NCBI RefSeq assembly: GCF_014647235.1
Contig: NZ_BMOU01000005.1
Span: 379-64,378, forward strand
Direction: 5' to 3'
DNA length: 64,000 bases
From: Haloarcula pellucida
Lineage (GTDB): Archaea > Halobacteriota > Halobacteria > Halobacteriales > Haloarculaceae
In this document: piece after piece, positions 16,715 to 26,463 of the stretch
How the letters are laid out: each line of letters begins with the position of its first letter
How positions within the stretch are numbered: position 1 is the first letter of the stretch
Program-made: the position numbers and the translations under genes
The notes under the pieces: model-generated
Seen by the model: the letters and a program-made list of their open reading frames with translations, nothing else
The model's database searches: none
What the model was told of the DNA's origin: nothing

Positions 16715-19624
16715 TTAGTCATCACCCTCGGCCATCCACCAGTCGTCGGCGTGTTCCGAGAGGTTTGTCCGCTCGGTGCGCTGCCCGAGGAAGCTCTCTT
16801 TCTGTTTCTCGCTCTCGAACTCCTCGTTGAGGACGCTGTCGGCGATCTGCTCGACGTCGACGGCGGCCTCGTCCTGACTGGAAGAGACGTCGACCGGCGA
16901 CGTGCCGTCCTCGCCGAACTCGAACTGGACGATGGTGTCCGAGGTGTCCCGGACGGTGCCGTCGTACTGGGTCTCCAGTTCGGAGAGCGCGTTGATGAGA
17001 CGGCGCTGGAGGTACCCGGACTTCGAGGTCCGGACTGCCGTGTCGACCAGCCCCTCGCGACCACCCATGGCGTGGAAGAAGAACTCCTTCGGCGAGAGGC
17101 CCGAGCGGTAGGAAGCTTCCACGAAGCCGTGGGCGTCCGCCGAGAGGTCACCCTCCTCGAAGTGCGAGAGAGTACGGTTCTCGTAGCCACGGTTGATACG
17201 CTCGCCGCGGACTGCCTGCTGACCGACACAGCCGGCCATCTGGGTCAGGTTCAGCATCGACCCACGCGCGCCGGACTCGGCCATCACGACGGCCGGGTTG
17301 TCGTCGTCGAAGTGGTCTTCGGCGATGTCACCGGCAGAGTCACGCGCCTTGCCGAGCGTCTGCATGATCTTCATCTCTAGGGTCTCGTCGACGGTCCGGC
17401 CCGGCAGGGATTCGAGGTCACCGCGCTCGTAGGTCTCGATGAGTTCCTCGACGCGGTCGTAGGCGTTGTCGATGGCGTCGTTGATCTGCTCTTCGGCCGG
17501 TCGCGGAATCGACTCGTCGTCGATACCGATAGAGAACCCGAAGTGCATGATAGAGCGCATCGCCAGCGCCGACACTTCGTTGACGAGGATGCGGGCACGC
17601 GTCTTCGAGTAGTCCTTCGCGATGGTGTCGACGACTTCGCCGCCGAACGCGCCGACGGCGTCCTCGTCGATGGTCCCGGAGGTCATCTCGCCGTCCTCGA
17701 TGGTGACGGTGTCGCCGGCCGAGGACGTAAACTCGAGGTTGAGGTCGTCCGGCAGCAGTTCCGAGAACAGCGTGCGGCCGGTCCAGTACGCCTCGCCGGT
17801 GTCGTCGACGCCGTCTGCCTCAGGCAGTTCGTCGATGCGGGTCGCACGCAGGAGGTCCAGCGCCTGCGTCTCGTTGAACTGCGGGTTGGTGTGAGTCAGC
17901 AGATAGGTCCCGCTGATGTGGTCCTGAATCGCGCCGATGATGTTCTCACCGAAGCGCGGCGAGAGCATCTGTTCCTGCACGCGCATGAGGACGCGGGCCT
18001 CGGCCCGGGCCTCCTCGTTTTGCAGGGCGTGCATGTTCATCTCGTCGCCGTCGAAGTCGGCGTTGTACGGCGGGCAGACGACGGTGTTCAGCCGGAACGT
18101 CTTGTACGGCATCACGACCACTTCGTGGGCCATGATGGACATCCGGTGCAGCGACGGCTGCCGGTTGAAGATGATGATGTCACCGTCCACGAGATGCCGG
18201 GACACTTCCCAGCCGGGTTCGACCTTCTCGGCCAGTTCCTCGCAGTTCTTCTCGGTCACCTTGAGTCGGCGGCCGTCCGGTCGTCGGACGTAGTTGGCGC
18301 CGGGGTGACCCTCGGGGCCGTTGGCGACGTAGCGACGAGCGTTGTCGAGGTTCCGCTCGTTGACGTTCATCGTCTGGGTCATCTCGCGAGCGACGCGTTC
18401 TGGGACGCCGACCTCGTTCAGCGAGAGGGTCGGGTCGGGCGAGATGACGGTACGCGCAGAGAAGTTGACGCGCTTCCCGGACAGCGAGCCACGGAAGCGA
18501 CCTTCCTTGCCCTTCAGCCGCTGGGAGAGGGTCTTCAGGGGCCGACCGGAGCGGTGTCGAGCCGGTGGCGTGCCCGAGATCTCGTTGTCCATGAACGTGG
18601 TGACGTGGTACTGCAGGAGTTCCCAGAGGTCCTCGATGATGAGTTGGGGCGCACCCGCCTCGCGGTTCTCCATGAACCGCTGGTTGATACGGATGATGTC
18701 GACCAGCTTGTGGGTGAGGTCGTCCTCGGAGCGCTGGCCGTTGTCGAGCGTAATCGAGGGGCGAGCGGTGACCGGCGGCACCGGCAGCACCGTCAGAATC
18801 ATCCACTCGGGACGGGATCGCTCGGGGTTCATCCCGAGCACTTCGATGTCCTCGTCCGGGATGTCCTCGAACCAGTCCCGGATGTCGCTGGGCATCAGCT
18901 TGTTCATGTCCTCCTCGGTCAGGTCGACCGAGAGCGCCTTCTCCAGTGCGCGGCGGTCGTCCTGTCGCGGGCGGAACTCGCCGCTTAGAATCTCTTGTAC
19001 GCGCCCGCTGTCGATGCCGGTCTCCTCTGCGAGGTCCGTCGGTGCGATGCGTTCGTCGGACTCCTCCATCGCCTCGGCGATGCGGTCGGGGTAGTCCGCG
19101 GCCAGAACCTGCTGGACCTCGTAGTAGGTCGTCGGCTTCTCGTGTTTGATGTCGTACTGCTTCTCGCCACAGAACGGACAGCGGTCCTTCTTGCGAGCCT
19201 GTCGGATGGCGGCCTTCGTCACGTCGTTGAGGTCACGACCGAGGTCACGCGAGCGCTGGAGTTGGTCGCTGAACTCCTCGCGTTCGCCCTCGTCGAGACA
19301 GAGCCGCGAACACTCACGGCAGGTACCGCGCAGGAGCCGTCGAATGAGCTTCGCGAACCCGACGTGGATGACCGGGGCGGCGAGTTCGATGTGGCCGAAG
19401 TGGCCGTTACAGGACCCGCTGTGTTTCCCACAGGTCTTACACTCCAGTCCGGGGTCGATGACGCCCAGTCGCGGGTCCATCAGCCCCATGTCGATGGGGA
19501 AGCCGTCGTCGTCGTAGGTGTCGGCCGTGATGACCTTCGTGGCCGACATCTCTCGGTACTCCTCGGGGTCCATCAGCCCGAAACTGAGCTGACCGATTTC
19601 CTGTGGTGTCTGTTGGGAACTCAT
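16715..19624 (-). CDS. rpoA1: DNA-directed RNA polymerase subunit A'
   Basis: 969 aa, the N-terminal two thirds of the Rpb1 equivalent. Zinc-binding clamp [20 protein letters not shown] is at about residues 61-80 and a second Cys cluster CRECSRLC follows. The catalytic Mg-binding loop [12 protein letters not shown] is near 455, and the bridge-helix region [20 protein letters not shown] near 790. No intein or insertion seen. Spacing of one to two bases to its neighbours shows one operon. Confidence 0.98.
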   Translation of the reverse strand: MSSQQTPQEIGQLSFGLMDPEEYREMSATKVITADTYDDDGFPIDMGLMDPRLGVIDPGLECKTCGKHSGSCNGHFGHIELAAPVIHVGFAKLIRRLLRGTCRECSRLCLDEGEREEFSDQLQRSRDLGRDLNDVTKAAIRQARKKDRCPFCGEKQYDIKHEKPTTYYEVQQVLAADYPDRIAEAMEESDERIAPTDLAEETGIDSGRVQEILSGEFRPRQDDRRALEKALSVDLTEEDMNKLMPSDIRDWFEDIPDEDIEVLGMNPERSRPEWMILTVLPVPPVTARPSITLDNGQRSEDDLTHKLVDIIRINQRFMENREAGAPQLIIEDLWELLQYHVTTFMDNEISGTPPARHRSGRPLKTLSQRLKGKEGRFRGSLSGKRVNFSARTVISPDPTLSLNEVGVPERVAREMTQTMNVNERNLDNARRYVANGPEGHPGANYVRRPDGRRLKVTEKNCEELAEKVEPGWEVSRHLVDGDIIIFNRQPSLHRMSIMAHEVVVMPYKTFRLNTVVCPPYNADFDGDEMNMHALQNEEARAEARVLMRVQEQMLSPRFGENIIGAIQDHISGTYLLTHTNPQFNETQALDLLRATRIDELPEADGVDDTGEAYWTGRTLFSELLPDDLNLEFTSSAGDTVTIEDGEMTSGTIDEDAVGAFGGEVVDTIAKDYSKTRARILVNEVSALAMRSIMHFGFSIGIDDESIPRPAEEQINDAIDNAYDRVEELIETYERGDLESLPGRTVDETLEMKIMQTLGKARDSAGDIAEDHFDDDNPAVVMAESGARGSMLNLTQMAGCVGQQAVRGERINRGYENRTLSHFEEGDLSADAHGFVEASYRSGLSPKEFFFHAMGGREGLVDTAVRTSKSGYLQRRLINALSELETQYDGTVRDTSDTIVQFEFGEDGTSPVDVSSSQDEAAVDVEQIADSVLNEEFESEKQKESFLGQRTERTNLSEHADDWWMAEGDD

Positions 19625-19625
19625 G

Positions 19626-21452
19626 CTAGACTGCGTCCTCCAGTTCGATTCGCGGAGCGATGCCGAGTGCCTTCATCTCGTCGAGCAGAAGCTTGAACGC
19701 GTAGGACATCTCCACCTCGTGGATGTCCGTCTCCTCCTCGCAGTTCGGGCAGTAGATGCGCCGTTGTTCGACGTTCTCGACGGCGGTCATGCCACACTCA
19801 CCGCAGACGTTGATCCACTCGCGGTCGGACTCGTCCAGCAAGCGCTCTTTGAGCGCCATCGCCGCGCCGTGCCCGATGAGCACGTCCCGCTCCATCTCAC
19901 CCACGCGGAGGCCACCCTCGCGGGCGCGCCCCTCGGTGGGCTGGCGGGTAAGCACCTGCACCGGCCCGCGCGAACGGGCGTGCAGTTTGTTCGAGACCAT
20001 GTGGTAGAGCTTCTGGTAGAAGATGTCCCCGACGAAGATGTCGGCTTCAATCTTCTCGCCAGTGACCCCGGAGTACATCGTCTCCTTGCCGCTTGAGTCG
20101 AAGCCGTGGGCTTCGAGCGACCCGCGGAGTTCGTCCTCGTCCTCGCCGGTGAAGGCGGTGCCGTCGACACGGCGGCCTTCGAGTGCGCCGACCTTCCCGC
20201 CGATCATCTCGAGGATGTGGCCGACGGTCATGCGCGAGGGGAGCGCGTGCGGGTTGATGATGAGGTCCGGCACGACGCCCTCCTCGGTGAAGGGCATGTC
20301 CTCCTGCGGTGCGATGTGACCGACGACGCCCTTCTGGCCGTGCCGGCTGGCGAACTTGTCCCCGAGTTCGGGGATACGCTCGTCGCGCACGGACACCTTC
20401 GAGAGCTTCGAGCCGTCTTCGCCCTCCATGAGCGTGACGGTGTCGACGACGCCGGACTCACCGGAGCGCATCGTGACGCTCGTCTCTCGACGTTTCTGGG
20501 GGGAGAGCCCGCCCATGTCGTCCGGTTCTTCGAGGAACCGGGGCGGCGACGTCTTCCCCAGCAAGACGGCGTTCTCGCCGACGTCCGTCTCCGGGTTGAC
20601 GAGGCCGTCGTCGTCTAAGTGCGTGTACGCTTCCTCGCCGCGAGCGCCGCGGACCTCGTCGTCGGGCATCTCGAAGCGGTCCTCCTGTCCGCCGGGGTAG
20701 CGCCGTTCCTCGCCCTCGTAGGTCCGGAAGAAGTGCGACCGGGCGAGCGCGCGGTCGACCGACCCCTTGTTCATCACGAGTGCGTCCTCGATGTTGAACC
20801 CCTCGTAGCTCATGACGGCGACGACGAAGTTCTGTGCCGCCGGCCGGTCGTCGTAGCCGATCTGTTCGGTGGTCTGGGTCTTGACCATCGAGAGCTGCGG
20901 GTAGTGCAGCAGGTGCTGGCGGGTGTCCGGGCGAATGCGGTAGTTCGCGCTCGGCAGGCCCAGCGACTGCTTGATCATCCCCGACCCCATCGTAATCCGG
21001 GGCGAAGCGTTGTGTTCGGGGTACGGAATCATCCCCGCACCGATACCGAACATCAGTTGCGGGTCGACTTCGAGGTGGGTGTGGTTCTCGGTGAGTTCGC
21101 TCTCGTCGACGCCGACGAGGATGTCCTCCTCCTCCTCGGCGTCGATGAACTCGACCATGCCGCGCTCGACGAGCTCCTCGAACTCGAGGTCGCCGTTCTT
21201 GACCTGCTCGACCTCCTCGTCGGACATCAGCGGTTCGCCGTCTTCGACGACGAGCAGTGGTCGGCGGGCGCGGCCAGCGTCGGCGTTGATGATGACCTCG
21301 TCGGTTCGGTCCTTGACCGAGACGTTGACCATCTGGGAGACGTCTCCCCGGCGTCGCGCCTGTCGGACCTGATCTGCGAGCTGTTCGGGGTCGGGATGTG
21401 TCCCGACCAAACTACCGTTGACGTATACCTTGGCTTCTCGTCCCTGACTCAT
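19626..21452 (-). CDS. rpoB1: DNA-directed RNA polymerase subunit B'
   Basis: 608 aa, the C-terminal part of the Rpb2 equivalent. It includes the active-centre stretch [21 protein letters not shown] (about residues 364-384), the hybrid-binding [16 protein letters not shown] block, and a zinc-binding C-terminal [22 protein letters not shown] motif. Split of Rpb2 into B'' and B' is typical of euryarchaea such as haloarchaea. Spaced one base from each neighbour. Confidence 0.98.
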   Translation of the reverse strand: MSQGREAKVYVNGSLVGTHPDPEQLADQVRQARRRGDVSQMVNVSVKDRTDEVIINADAGRARRPLLVVEDGEPLMSDEEVEQVKNGDLEFEELVERGMVEFIDAEEEEDILVGVDESELTENHTHLEVDPQLMFGIGAGMIPYPEHNASPRITMGSGMIKQSLGLPSANYRIRPDTRQHLLHYPQLSMVKTQTTEQIGYDDRPAAQNFVVAVMSYEGFNIEDALVMNKGSVDRALARSHFFRTYEGEERRYPGGQEDRFEMPDDEVRGARGEEAYTHLDDDGLVNPETDVGENAVLLGKTSPPRFLEEPDDMGGLSPQKRRETSVTMRSGESGVVDTVTLMEGEDGSKLSKVSVRDERIPELGDKFASRHGQKGVVGHIAPQEDMPFTEEGVVPDLIINPHALPSRMTVGHILEMIGGKVGALEGRRVDGTAFTGEDEDELRGSLEAHGFDSSGKETMYSGVTGEKIEADIFVGDIFYQKLYHMVSNKLHARSRGPVQVLTRQPTEGRAREGGLRVGEMERDVLIGHGAAMALKERLLDESDREWINVCGECGMTAVENVEQRRIYCPNCEEETDIHEVEMSYAFKLLLDEMKALGIAPRIELEDAV

Positions 21453-21453
21453 G

Positions 21454-23019
21454 TTAGTCGTCCGCGGGCTGCTGTTGGATGGATTCGATACCGGGGATGC
21501 CCTGGACCCCCATATCTGCGAGTTCCTGTTTGAGACCCTGTGCGTCTTCGACGTCCTGTGAGAGCTCCATCGCCTGCGCGAAGTTCTTCACCAGCCCACA
21601 GTTCGGTCCCTCCGGCGTCTCGGAGGGACAGATGCGACCCCACTGGGTCGCGTGCAGGTCACGCGCTTCGAAGTGCGGTTGCGAGCGCGAGAGTGGCGAG
21701 CGCAACCGTCGGAGGTGTGAGAGAACCCCCATGAAGTCGGTCCGGTCGACCAGTTGGGAGACACCGGAGCGGCCACCGACCCAGTTCCCCGTCGCGATGG
21801 GGTGTTCGAGTCGTTCGGTCAGCACGTCCGAGCGGACGACAGTGGAGACAGAGAGCTGTCGGTTCCGCATGTTCGCGCGTTCGAGCTGGTACTTCACGTC
21901 CCGGGCGAGCTTGTTCAGCGCCGTCCGGAACAGGTCGGTCATCAGGTCGCCGCTTACCTTCAGCCGCTTGTTGGCGTAGTGGTCCTTGTCGTCGGACTCG
22001 CGCCGTTCGAGGGCGAGTTCGAAGCAGGCCTCGGCCATCCGGCAGAGGTAGTACGCCTTGTTGATGCGGACCTCTTCCTCGTCGACGCCCTCCTCGTGGA
22101 GGTGTGGCAGGAGGTAGCGGTCGATGACGTAGTTGGCGCGTTTGAGCTGGTAGTTCTTGCCCTGCCCGGAGGCGACGCGCTGACCGAGCGTCTCGATGGC
22201 TTCCTCGGTCGTCTGGACCTCGGCTTCCTCGAGGTTTTCGAGCATGAACTTCACGATTTCCGGGTCCTCGGAGACGCGGTGGACGATCTCCTCGTCGGAT
22301 TCCAGGCCCAGCGCGCGCACGAGCGTCACGAAGTCGATGCTGCCGGAGACAGACGGGAAAGAGACTTCCAGCAGGCCGTCGCGGGTGCGCTCACAGAGAA
22401 CGAGTGCGCGGTAGCCACGGCGCTGGGAGAACGTCTTAGCGACCTGCACTTCGTCGCCGTACTTGGTGTCGTACTCCGCGAGAATCTTGTTCGGCGCGAG
22501 GTCCTCGCTGGTCATCAGGACTCGCTCGGAGCCGTTGACACAGAAGTAGCCGCCGGGGTCGGCGGGGTCCTCGCCGATGTCGATGAGTTCCTCGTCGGAG
22601 AAGCCGGCGATGTTACACTTGTTCGATCCGACCATGATGGGCATGCGCCCGATCTTGGTCTCGGTCCGGTCGACGACTTCCTCGGGTTCTTCCTCGCCGC
22701 CGCGGACGATGGCCATCTCCATGAACACCGGCGCGGAGTAGGTGATGTTCCGGAGTCGGGCCTCCTGCGGGTAGAGCAGTTCCTCGCTCCCGTCGGCTTC
22801 CCGCACTCGGGGGGTGACGACGCGGACGTCGCCGAGTTCGACCCACACCGGTTCCTGTCCCTCCTTGTCGCCGATGTCGGTGTCGATGGTCTCTTTCTCG
22901 TCGACGACCTGTTGCATCCCTCGGTCGAGGAAGGCGTTGAACGAGCGGAAGTGATGTTCTGCGAGCCGTTCCTTCGCGAAATACTCGCGCGAAATCGCGC
23001 GTCGGTCCTGTGTGTCCAT
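21454..23019 (-). CDS. rpoB2: DNA-directed RNA polymerase subunit B''
   Basis: 521 aa, the N-terminal part of the Rpb2 equivalent with protrusion, lobe and fork regions. [20 protein letters not shown]-type N-terminus, FIREP-region equivalent [11 protein letters not shown] (about 150), [12 protein letters not shown] (about 184) and the fork loop [43 protein letters not shown] spread over residues 435-478. Stop and start codons overlap within the operon: its first base overlaps the last base of rpoH. Confidence 0.97.
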   Translation of the reverse strand: MDTQDRRAISREYFAKERLAEHHFRSFNAFLDRGMQQVVDEKETIDTDIGDKEGQEPVWVELGDVRVVTPRVREADGSEELLYPQEARLRNITYSAPVFMEMAIVRGGEEEPEEVVDRTETKIGRMPIMVGSNKCNIAGFSDEELIDIGEDPADPGGYFCVNGSERVLMTSEDLAPNKILAEYDTKYGDEVQVAKTFSQRRGYRALVLCERTRDGLLEVSFPSVSGSIDFVTLVRALGLESDEEIVHRVSEDPEIVKFMLENLEEAEVQTTEEAIETLGQRVASGQGKNYQLKRANYVIDRYLLPHLHEEGVDEEEVRINKAYYLCRMAEACFELALERRESDDKDHYANKRLKVSGDLMTDLFRTALNKLARDVKYQLERANMRNRQLSVSTVVRSDVLTERLEHPIATGNWVGGRSGVSQLVDRTDFMGVLSHLRRLRSPLSRSQPHFEARDLHATQWGRICPSETPEGPNCGLVKNFAQAMELSQDVEDAQGLKQELADMGVQGIPGIESIQQQPADD

Positions 23020-23246
23020 TATTCCACCACCAGTCGATAGACGACTGCCGTATCGGTCGTTCGCGAGTCGCGTTCGATGCGGATGACATCGCCGACCTCC
23101 GCGTCGTCCGGGAGTCCCGGGTCGGCGCGTTTGATCTTCGGGAGGTCGGTCTTCTTGATGTCGTACTCGTCGAGCACTGCCTCGAGGTCGTCCTCGTCGA
23201 CGACGCTGTGGTCGGGGACGAGGTCGTGTTGACTTACATCTACCAT
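23019..23246 (-). CDS. rpoH: DNA-directed RNA polymerase subunit H
   Basis: 75 aa from ATG 23246 ([17 protein letters not shown]). This is the Rpb5 C-terminal-domain homologue of archaea; LVPDH near the start and [21 protein letters not shown] (residues 38-58) are diagnostic. First gene of rpoH-B''-B'-A'-A''-nusA. The longer open frame extends upstream through promoter sequence and is not credible. A TATA element lies at 23324-23331. Confidence 0.96.
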   Translation of the reverse strand: MVDVSQHDLVPDHSVVDEDDLEAVLDEYDIKKTDLPKIKRADPGLPDDAEVGDVIRIERDSRTTDTAVVYRLVVE

Positions 23247-23323
23247 GTGTGTGTGCGTGCGTGGGGCCTGCTGCTGGAGAAGGTGGCTGTCACGAGATAC
23301 TACAGGTCGGTATTGTCGGGACG

Positions 23324-23331
23324 CATATAAC
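23324..23331 (-). promoter_or_regulatory. TATA box of the RNA polymerase operon
   Basis: Minus strand GTTATATG, giving a start site around 23300 and a leader of about 55 bases before rpoH. Confidence 0.5.
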
Positions 23332-23482
23332 ACTTACCAACTTGGCCTGCTGTAGCTATCGAGCCCCACAGCGCCCGCACACAGGCGGCCGTGGGATGGC
23401 CTCTCGTACCAGCCAGTTCGGCCAGACCGGATATAGAAGTTTGGGTCCCGTCACGGGTACCCATAACAGGGCGCCTTCCTTT

Positions 23483-23497
23483 GGAAAGCCTTAATAC
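23483..23497 (+). promoter_or_regulatory. Promoter of tRNA-Asp
   Basis: GGAAAGCC (BRE-like) followed by TTAATAC, a classic archaeal stable-RNA promoter. The predicted start near 23518-23522 is about 15 bases before the mature tRNA 5' end. Confidence 0.6.
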
Positions 23498-23534
23498 TAC
23501 CACCGGGATACGAATGAATGCAGCAAGGCAGCGT

Positions 23535-23607
23535 GCCCGGATGGTGTAGTGGCCCATCATACGACCCTGTCACGGTCGTGACGCGGGTTCAAATCCCGCT
23601 CCGGGCG
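23535..23607 (+). tRNA. tRNA-Asp (anticodon GTC)
   Basis: 73-nt cloverleaf. Acceptor GCCCGGA/TCCGGGC with discriminator G, anticodon stem CGACC/GGTCG with loop CTGTCAC (anticodon GTC), and T arm GCGGG-TTCAAAT-CCCGC. No intron or encoded CCA. Divergent from the RNA polymerase operon. Its 3' 22 bases plus three flanking bases are repeated 149 bases downstream. Confidence 0.96.
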
Positions 23608-23734
23608 CTTTCTGACGCGAACTATTCCGACGAGCATCGCGTGTGCTCGTCTCCGTGAGCGTCGAAACGTAGACGAGCTGAGTCGAACCCTGCCAGTCGC
23701 GCGCAGCGACCGGAGGGAGAGCACGTCTGGCTCC

Positions 23735-23759
23735 GGTTCAAATCCCGCTCCGGGCGCTT
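23735..23759 (+). repeat. Duplicate of the tRNA-Asp 3' end (attachment-site scar)
   Basis: These 25 bases are identical to 23586-23610, the T-arm 3' part and acceptor 3' strand of tRNA-Asp plus CTT. A perfect partial tRNA copy with no tRNA 5' half is the hallmark of tyrosine-integrase integration at a tRNA gene. Only 124 bases lie between the copies, holding a GCTCGTCT/AGACGAGC hairpin (23645-23678) and no gene, so any element has been lost. Confidence 0.7.
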
Positions 23760-24268
23760 CTTCGAACTCAAATCGACAAGCGGCGCGTTTCGTCGGCCCG
23801 TCCCGAGTTCGCTGTGTGACTGCGAGGGAGTCGACTCACGCGAGACGACAAATGCGGGCCTCAGGACCGATAACGACTGGTAGCGACGGTATAACCATAC
23901 ACGCGGGCCGAGAACTGCGGCGCGTGAGGGGGAGTTCCCCCTCTCCCTGTCATAGGCCCGCCGCGACGGCGGACGTACAGACACTAACAGCAGTCCGGCA
24001 TAGGCTTTGTCCCACCCGCGGTGGGCGGTGGTAGTGACGAGACGATCACGGAGCAGCGCGGTTCAGACGGTCAGAGCGGCCCACCGAAGCTGGCTGCTCG
24101 GACGGGCGTACGGCCGCACTCTCAGCGACCCTCGACGACGGCCCACGCAAAACGCGCAGCGAGTCGCGGGCGCCGAGAGCATCGGGGCGCTCTGACACTG
24201 ATACCGCTACCTGAACACGACGGTCAGACGCCGACAGACTGTTTAGTGGCGCCGTTCCAACAGGGAGC
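23760..24268. other. Gene-poor interval with a strong two-tier hairpin
   Basis: No convincing coding frame. At 23903-23961 an outer GCGGGCC/GGCCCGC stem encloses a second GAGGGGG-AGTT-CCCCCTC stem with asymmetric internal loops, which could be a structured small RNA or a terminator-like element. I could not match it to RNase P, SRP or a box H/ACA or C/D guide. A TATA-like GGTATAAC at 23889 lies too close to start a transcript that includes the whole structure. The rest shows nothing I recognise. Confidence 0.3.
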
Positions 24269-24919
24269 ATGGACGACGTGGACGGCGAGGAGATGCCCGG
24301 CGCCATCGTCGAGGCGTTCCTCGAACGCGAGGAGGGCGTGCGGGCGCTACTGGAGGAACTGGAGAAGTTGACCATCGAGGGGCGCCACGAGGAGGTTCGC
24401 GAGCGTCTCCGGAACCTCGCCGACAGCGACGAGTCGGTGTTCTACACCGTCGCGTTCAGCCTCACCACCTCCCGGCAGTTCTTCGGCGACGTGGAGGCCC
24501 AACTGGACGTGACCGCCGCCGACCGCCTGCGCGACCTCGCAGAGACGTACTCGACGCTCGCCGAACCGTTCAACATCGTGCGCACGGAGCGAGCGGAGGA
24601 CCGGCTAAACCCGGTGACCGACACCAGCTACACGGTCACTTACCACCACACCGTCGAGTCACCGATGATCACGTACAGTCCGCTCTCTGGCGACCAGCAG
24701 TTGTACGAATCACGAGGGACACCGAGCGAGGTGTTGCGGGTGGCGACGGACCTCGCGTCGGCGACGACCGACGGCCTCGACGTCGCCTTAGAAAACGACT
24801 ACTCCGTCAACACCGAGGAACTGAGTACGCTCATCGACCGGCGAGAGGAGTTAGAGACGGAGTTGTCGAAGCTCAGGGACCAACTGGACGAGTTGCGGCG
24901 GACACCCGTAGAGGAGTAG
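24269..24919 (+). CDS. Conserved-looking hypothetical protein with C-terminal coiled coil
   Basis: 216 aa beginning MDDVDGEEMPGAIVEAFLERE. No family recognised. An N-terminal helical part (residues 10-60) is followed by a mixed region containing YTVTYHHTVESPMITY, then a clear C-terminal coiled coil (about 180-212, LIDRREELETELSKLRDQLDELRR). No membrane helix or signal peptide; strongly acidic, so a genuine cytoplasmic haloarchaeal protein. Its stop codon is the first element of the 48-base repeat that recurs 200 bases downstream, and the mini-hairpin array starts immediately after it. Confidence 0.75.
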   Translation: MDDVDGEEMPGAIVEAFLEREEGVRALLEELEKLTIEGRHEEVRERLRNLADSDESVFYTVAFSLTTSRQFFGDVEAQLDVTAADRLRDLAETYSTLAEPFNIVRTERAEDRLNPVTDTSYTVTYHHTVESPMITYSPLSGDQQLYESRGTPSEVLRVATDLASATTDGLDVALENDYSVNTEELSTLIDRREELETELSKLRDQLDELRRTPVEE

Positions 24920-25212
24920 GGTGGGGCGCGAGCGAAGCGAGCGGTCCACCTCGAAAGCGAGCGGTGACCGGAGTGAACCGCGAGCAGTAGCGAGGGTCTG
25001 AGCGGAGCGAAGACCCTCGGCGAAACGGGGAACGAAGTGACCCGTGAAGCGATGGCTAGAGCGTGACCGGAGGGAACGGTCTCGGAGTACGAACGGTGAA
25101 TATAGTGAGCCGTGAGTAGGGTGGGGCGCGAGCGAAGCGAGCGGTCCACCTCGAAAGCGAGGGTCTGAGCCGAGCGAAGACCCTCGGCGGAACGGGGAAC
25201 GGAGTGACCCGT
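24914..25212 (+). repeat. Array of nine mini-hairpins sharing an 11-base loop
   Basis: Nine stem-loops fill the gap before the next promoter, at 24919-24951, 24961-24981, 24991-25019, 25025-25045, 25058-25082, 25093-25113, 25119-25151, 25158-25186 and 25192-25212. Stems differ completely (for example GCGGT/ACCGC, CGAGGGTCT/AGACCCTCG, ACGGG/CCCGT), but each closes an 11-base loop of form GA-n-C-GRA-G-n'-GA, such as GAGCGAAGCGA, GAACGAAGTGA and GACCGGAGGGA. The n and n' bases pair in eight of nine loops. A 48-base segment (24914-24961) is repeated exactly at 25114-25161. The remaining 97 bases before the downstream TATA box show only degenerate traces. Confidence 0.85.
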
Positions 25213-25309
25213 GAAGCGATGGCGAGAGCGTGACCTTCGGACCCCGAACGGGAAGAACGTGCCACCCGTAGAGACCGACACGGGCAGTGACGCGCCCACA
25301 ACGGAGGCG

Positions 25310-25317
25310 TTTATATA
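25310..25317 (+). promoter_or_regulatory. TATA box of the winged-helix gene
   Basis: TTTATATA, 32-39 bases before ATG 25349, so the leader is about 5-10 bases. Confidence 0.6.
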
Positions 25318-25348
25318 GTGTCACACGTAATCGTAGGTACGATTCTCA

Positions 25349-25660
25349 ATGGGCATGGAGCGACTCGCCAATCAGGTGGAAAAGGAGAGCAGGGACCTCG
25401 CGATTCTGGAAGTCGTCATCGAACAGGGACCGATCGGTATCGTTCGGCTCTCTGAGGAGACGGACATCCCCGAACACAAGGTACGGTACTCGCTGCGGAT
25501 GCTGGAAGACGACGAGCTAATCGATCCGACGCCACAGGGGGCGATCCCGGCGGACGACATCGACCAGCGCGTGGCGGCTATCAACGAGGGTATCGACGAC
25601 CTCGTCGACCGACTCGAAGAACTCGGAGGGCTCATCCCGGCGACCGAAACGGCCGAGTGA
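25349..25660 (+). CDS. Winged-helix DNA-binding protein
   Basis: 103 aa (an alternative ATG lies two codons in). Residues 15-60 form a compact winged helix: AILEVVIEQGPIGIVRLSEE, TDIPEHKVRYSLRMLEDDELIDPT, with the recognition helix at EHKVRYSLRML. The C-terminal 40 residues (DDIDQRVAAINEGIDDLVDRLEEL) are a predicted dimerising helix. No ligand domain. Probably a small haloarchaeal transcription regulator; target unknown. The phosphoesterase follows 46 bases downstream and may be co-transcribed. Confidence 0.82.
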   Translation: MGMERLANQVEKESRDLAILEVVIEQGPIGIVRLSEETDIPEHKVRYSLRMLEDDELIDPTPQGAIPADDIDQRVAAINEGIDDLVDRLEELGGLIPATETAE

Positions 25661-25706
25661 CACAGACCGGCGAACCGTTTTCACCGGGGCCGTCGAATCC
25701 GTTTCT

Positions 25707-26195
25707 ATGGACGTCGCACTCATCAGCGACACGCACATCCCCTCGCGAGCGAGCGCGATTCCCGACGCGTTTCGCGAGCGCATCGAGGCCGTCGACCACG
25801 TCGTCCACGCCGGCGACTTCGACAGCGAGGGGGCGCTGTCGAACGTCAGGGCGATGGTCCCTCGCCTCACGGCCGTGGGCGGGAACATGGACCCCAGAAT
25901 CGGCCTGCCGGACGTGGCGACGGTCGACCTCGGCGGCGTCACGTTCGTCGTCACGCACGGCACCGGGTCGCGCCGCGGCTACGAGGACCGGGTGGCCGGC
26001 ATCGTTCGGGAGGAGGCGGGACCGGACGCCGTCGGCGTCGCGGGCCACACCCACGAGGTGCTGGACACGACCCACGGCGGCGTGCGCCTCTTGAACCCCG
26101 GGAGCGCGACGGGCGCGTCGCCCGCGGACCGAGCGACGATGCTGACCGCGACCGTCGCCGACGGCGACCTCGACGTGACGCTCCACGAACAGTAG
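25707..26195 (+). CDS. Calcineurin-like metallophosphoesterase (YfcE/MJ0936 type)
   Basis: 162 aa, the length of the small YfcE-like phosphodiesterases. Metal ligands in order: D-x-H in ISDTHIPS (residues 6-13), GD in HAGDF (about 36), GNMD (about 60, equivalent to the GNxD/E motif), H in VTHGTG and GHTH near 112. Hydrolyses phosphodiesters in vitro in homologues; cellular substrate unknown. Cytoplasmic. The 268 bases after it (26196-26463) show only a weak minus-strand frame (from MTPGVLASLPAALLRPDG) lacking a plausible end, so no gene is called there. Confidence 0.9.
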   Translation: MDVALISDTHIPSRASAIPDAFRERIEAVDHVVHAGDFDSEGALSNVRAMVPRLTAVGGNMDPRIGLPDVATVDLGGVTFVVTHGTGSRRGYEDRVAGIVREEAGPDAVGVAGHTHEVLDTTHGGVRLLNPGSATGASPADRATMLTATVADGDLDVTLHEQ

Positions 26196-26463
26196 CCGCC
26201 GGATTTCTCAGGGCCGCGTCGTCGAGTCGCGACCCACCGACGAGACGCCACAGCGCCCAGAAACGGCCGACGATCCCGACGGTGCCGTCCGGGCGGAGCA
26301 GGGCGGCCGGGAGCGACGCCAGCACACCGGGCGTCACGGGCGCCCATACCGTCGCTGCGGGCCCGGACCAAACCCCACGGACGCGCTACCGGCAGCGGTT
26401 GCCACCGTTGGACGTGCTTGCTACTAACGGCGTCCTTTTTCCCGCGGAACCCGCAGGGGGAGT

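Noticed and set aside
23880-23990. Box H/ACA guide RNA
   Set aside because: Short complementarities to 23S targets and ACA trinucleotides exist, but stem lengths and ACA spacing do not fit.
24914-25245. CRISPR array
   Set aside because: Repeats are hairpins with variable stems and no uniform repeat-spacer spacing; no cas genes in the window.
26196-26463. Minus-strand frame starting MTPGVLASLPAALLRPDG
   Set aside because: Plausible first 40 residues, but it reads on into the antisense of the phosphoesterase with no fitting end; kept as non-coding.
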